Both the position numbers and the translations under genes were made by a program. Shown here piece after piece: positions 14,136 through 15,850 of a DNA stretch of 15,850 nucleotides. The notes below the pieces were generated by a model. The model searched no databases. It was not told where the DNA came from and saw only the letters and a program-made list of their open reading frames with translations. Each line of letters starts with the position of its first letter. Position 1 is the stretch's first letter. The DNA lies in contig CANHKE010000005.1 of NCBI GenBank assembly GCA_947461155.1, forward strand, positions 1-15,850, given 5' to 3'. This stretch comes from Cytophagaceae bacterium (GTDB lineage Bacteria > Bacteroidota > Bacteroidia > Cytophagales > Spirosomataceae).

Positions 14136-15850
14136 ATGCAAAGCATTCGTAACATTGCCATTATTGCCCACGTTGACCACGGTAAAACGACTCTTGTGGA
14201 CAAAATTATTCATGCCTCTAAAATCTTTCGTGAGAACCAAGAATTTGGAGATTTGATCTTAGATAATAACGATTTAGAGCGTGAACGCGGTATTACGATT
14301 ACGTCAAAAAACGTGTCGGTTCGTTATAATGGAGTTAAGATTAACATCATTGACACACCTGGTCACGCCGACTTTGGCGGTGAGGTGGAGCGTGTTTTGC
14401 GTATGGCGGATGGTGTTATTTTGTTAGTAGATGCGTTCGAGGGCCCAATGCCACAAACACGTTTCGTATTATCAAAAGCTATCGCTTTAGGATTAAAGCC
14501 GATTGTTATCGTAAACAAAGTAGATAAAGAAAACTGTCGTCCAGACGAGGTACACGAAAGTGTATTTGATTTGATGTTTAACTTAGAAGCAACGGAAGAC
14601 CAATTGGATTTCCCATGCATCTATGGTTCTTCGAAACAAGGTTGGATGAGTACGGATTGGAAAAAGCCGACAGACAATATCATTCCATTATTGGATGCGA
14701 TCATTGAGCACATTCCTGCTTCTAAAGTACAAGAAGGCACTCCTCAAATGCAGATTACGTCATTAGACTATTCTTCATTCGTAGGCCGTATCGCCATCGG
14801 ACGTTTAGAGCGTGGTACATTAACAGAAGGCATGCAAATTTCACTTTGCAAGGCTGATGGTACAACGAAGAAAATGCGTATCAAAGAACTTCAGGTTTTC
14901 GAAGGTCTTGGAAAAGTAAAAGTGGATAAAGTAGAATGTGGCGAAATTTGTGCAATCACAGGTATCGAAGATTTCGAAATTGGTGACACCGTTGCTGACG
15001 CAGAGAATCCAGAGGCATTAGCGCGTATCGCGATCGATGAGCCTACGATGAACATGTTGTTCACTATCAACAACTCTCCATTCTTTGGTAAAGAAGGTAA
15101 ATTAGTAACATCGCGCCACATCCGTGACCGCCTGTTCAAAGAGACTGAGAAAAACTTAGCCTTGAAAGTTGTTCCAACGGAAAGTGAAGATAAATTCTTA
15201 GTATTTGGCCGTGGTATTCTCCACTTGTCAGTATTAATCGAAACGATGCGTCGTGAAGGGTATGAATTGCAAGTAGGTCAGCCACAAGTAATCTTCAAAG
15301 AAGGTGAAAATGGAGAGCGTTTAGAGCCAATTGAATCTTTGGTTGTAGATGTACCTGCGGAAGTTGCTGGTAAAGTAATCGAATTAGCGACGCAAGGAAA
15401 AGGAGAATTATTGATCATGGAGCCGAAAGGTGATTTGCAACACTTAGAATTCAACATTCCATCACGTGGATTGATTGGTTTACGTTCGAAAGTGTTAACA
15501 GCAACTTTTGGGGAAGCGATCATGGCTCACCGTTTCATCGCGTACGAAGAATTTAAAGGTGCTATTCCAGGACGTATCAACGGATCATTGATCTCCATGA
15601 ATACAGGTCCAGCGATTCCTTATGCCATCGATAAATTACAAGACAGAGGGGTGTTCTTCATCGATCCAGGTGAAGAAGTGTACACAGGTATGGTTGTAGG
15701 TGAGCATAATCGCCAAAACGATATCGAAGTGAACCTTCAAGCTGCGAAGCAATTAACAAACATGCGTGCTTCTGGTACGGATTCAAATACGAAAATTGCT
15801 CCGAAATTAAACTTCTCATTAGAAGAGTGTATGGAATTTATCCAAAAGGA
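14136..15850 (+). CDS. typA: TypA/BipA ribosome-associated GTPase (3' end outside window)
   Basis: A translational GTPase related to EF-G and LepA that binds 70S ribosomes and supports 50S assembly, particularly in cold or stress. The reading frame is open from ATG 14136 to the right edge, giving 571 residues. The family is about 600-610, so only some 30 C-terminal residues are missing. G motifs are clear: AHVDHGKTT (11-19), RGITI (51-55), DTPGH (73-77), NKVD (127-130) and a G5-like SSK near 164. Domain II, the EF-G-like domains III and V (LHLSVLIETMRREGYEL and RGLIGLRS) and the start of the BipA-specific C-terminal domain follow. Codon use is uniform and resembles porV, suggesting high expression. 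The leader holds a weak ctcc/ggag hairpin at about 14092-14105 near its predicted 5' end. Confidence 0.96.
   Translation, partial: MQSIRNIAIIAHVDHGKTTLVDKIIHASKIFRENQEFGDLILDNNDLERERGITITSKNVSVRYNGVKINIIDTPGHADFGGEVERVLRMADGVILLVDAFEGPMPQTRFVLSKAIALGLKPIVIVNKVDKENCRPDEVHESVFDLMFNLEATEDQLDFPCIYGSSKQGWMSTDWKKPTDNIIPLLDAIIEHIPASKVQEGTPQMQITSLDYSSFVGRIAIGRLERGTLTEGMQISLCKADGTTKKMRIKELQVFEGLGKVKVDKVECGEICAITGIEDFEIGDTVADAENPEALARIAIDEPTMNMLFTINNSPFFGKEGKLVTSRHIRDRLFKETEKNLALKVVPTESEDKFLVFGRGILHLSVLIETMRREGYELQVGQPQVIFKEGENGERLEPIESLVVDVPAEVAGKVIELATQGKGELLIMEPKGDLQHLEFNIPSRGLIGLRSKVLTATFGEAIMAHRFIAYEEFKGAIPGRINGSLISMNTGPAIPYAIDKLQDRGVFFIDPGEEVYTGMVVGEHNRQNDIEVNLQAAKQLTNMRASGTDSNTKIAPKLNFSLEECMEFIQK

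Overview
The window is ordinary chromosomal DNA from a member of the Bacteroidota, most likely the Cytophagia/Cytophagales side of the phylum. The evidence is a PorU-PorV pair from the type IX secretion system (T9SS), gene starts preceded by A/T-rich leaders rather than strong Shine-Dalgarno sites, and several copies of the Bacteroidota sigma -7 box TAnnTTTG. I cannot name the genus from sequence alone. Coding density is very high and no gap exceeds about 130 bases. I see no rRNA, tRNA, CRISPR array, insertion sequence, phage gene or attachment site.

Region 1 (1-5410, all + strand) holds a small Ala-rich lipoprotein with pentapeptide repeats and a strong intrinsic terminator. A SprT-like zinc metalloprotease-fold gene follows, and its 3' end overlaps porU (gingipain-like T9SS C-terminal signal peptidase). 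porV (T9SS outer-membrane shuttle protein) comes next, with its own -7 box, codon use that looks expression-optimised, and a terminator. PorU and PorV belong to the machinery that exports CTD-bearing proteins across the outer membrane, removes the CTD and anchors them at the surface.

Region 2 (5431-8830) holds an M16B peptidase-like protein that has lost the HxxEH zinc site. It meets, stop codon overlapping stop codon, a leftward two-gene unit: a tandem-GNAT-like protein followed 11 bases later by a PfkB-family sugar/nucleoside kinase.

Region 3 (8850-12003, + strand) starts at a divergent promoter region and runs cysS, rhomboid protease 1, rhomboid protease 2 with 1-2 base spacing, which looks like one operon. 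The second rhomboid has an extra C-terminal acidic/helical domain.

Region 4 (12020-15850, + strand) holds dxs (first step of the MEP isoprenoid pathway, GTG start), a terminator, and typA/bipA (ribosome-associated GTPase), which runs off the right edge. dxs and typA carry the identical -7 box TACCTTTG.

I found no clear undescribed system. The most interesting points are the catalytically dead, unpaired M16 protein, the terminator set directly against the start of the sprT-porU unit, the sprT/porU overlap, and the uncharacterised GNAT-kinase pair. All functional names come from motif recognition by eye. No database search was run.
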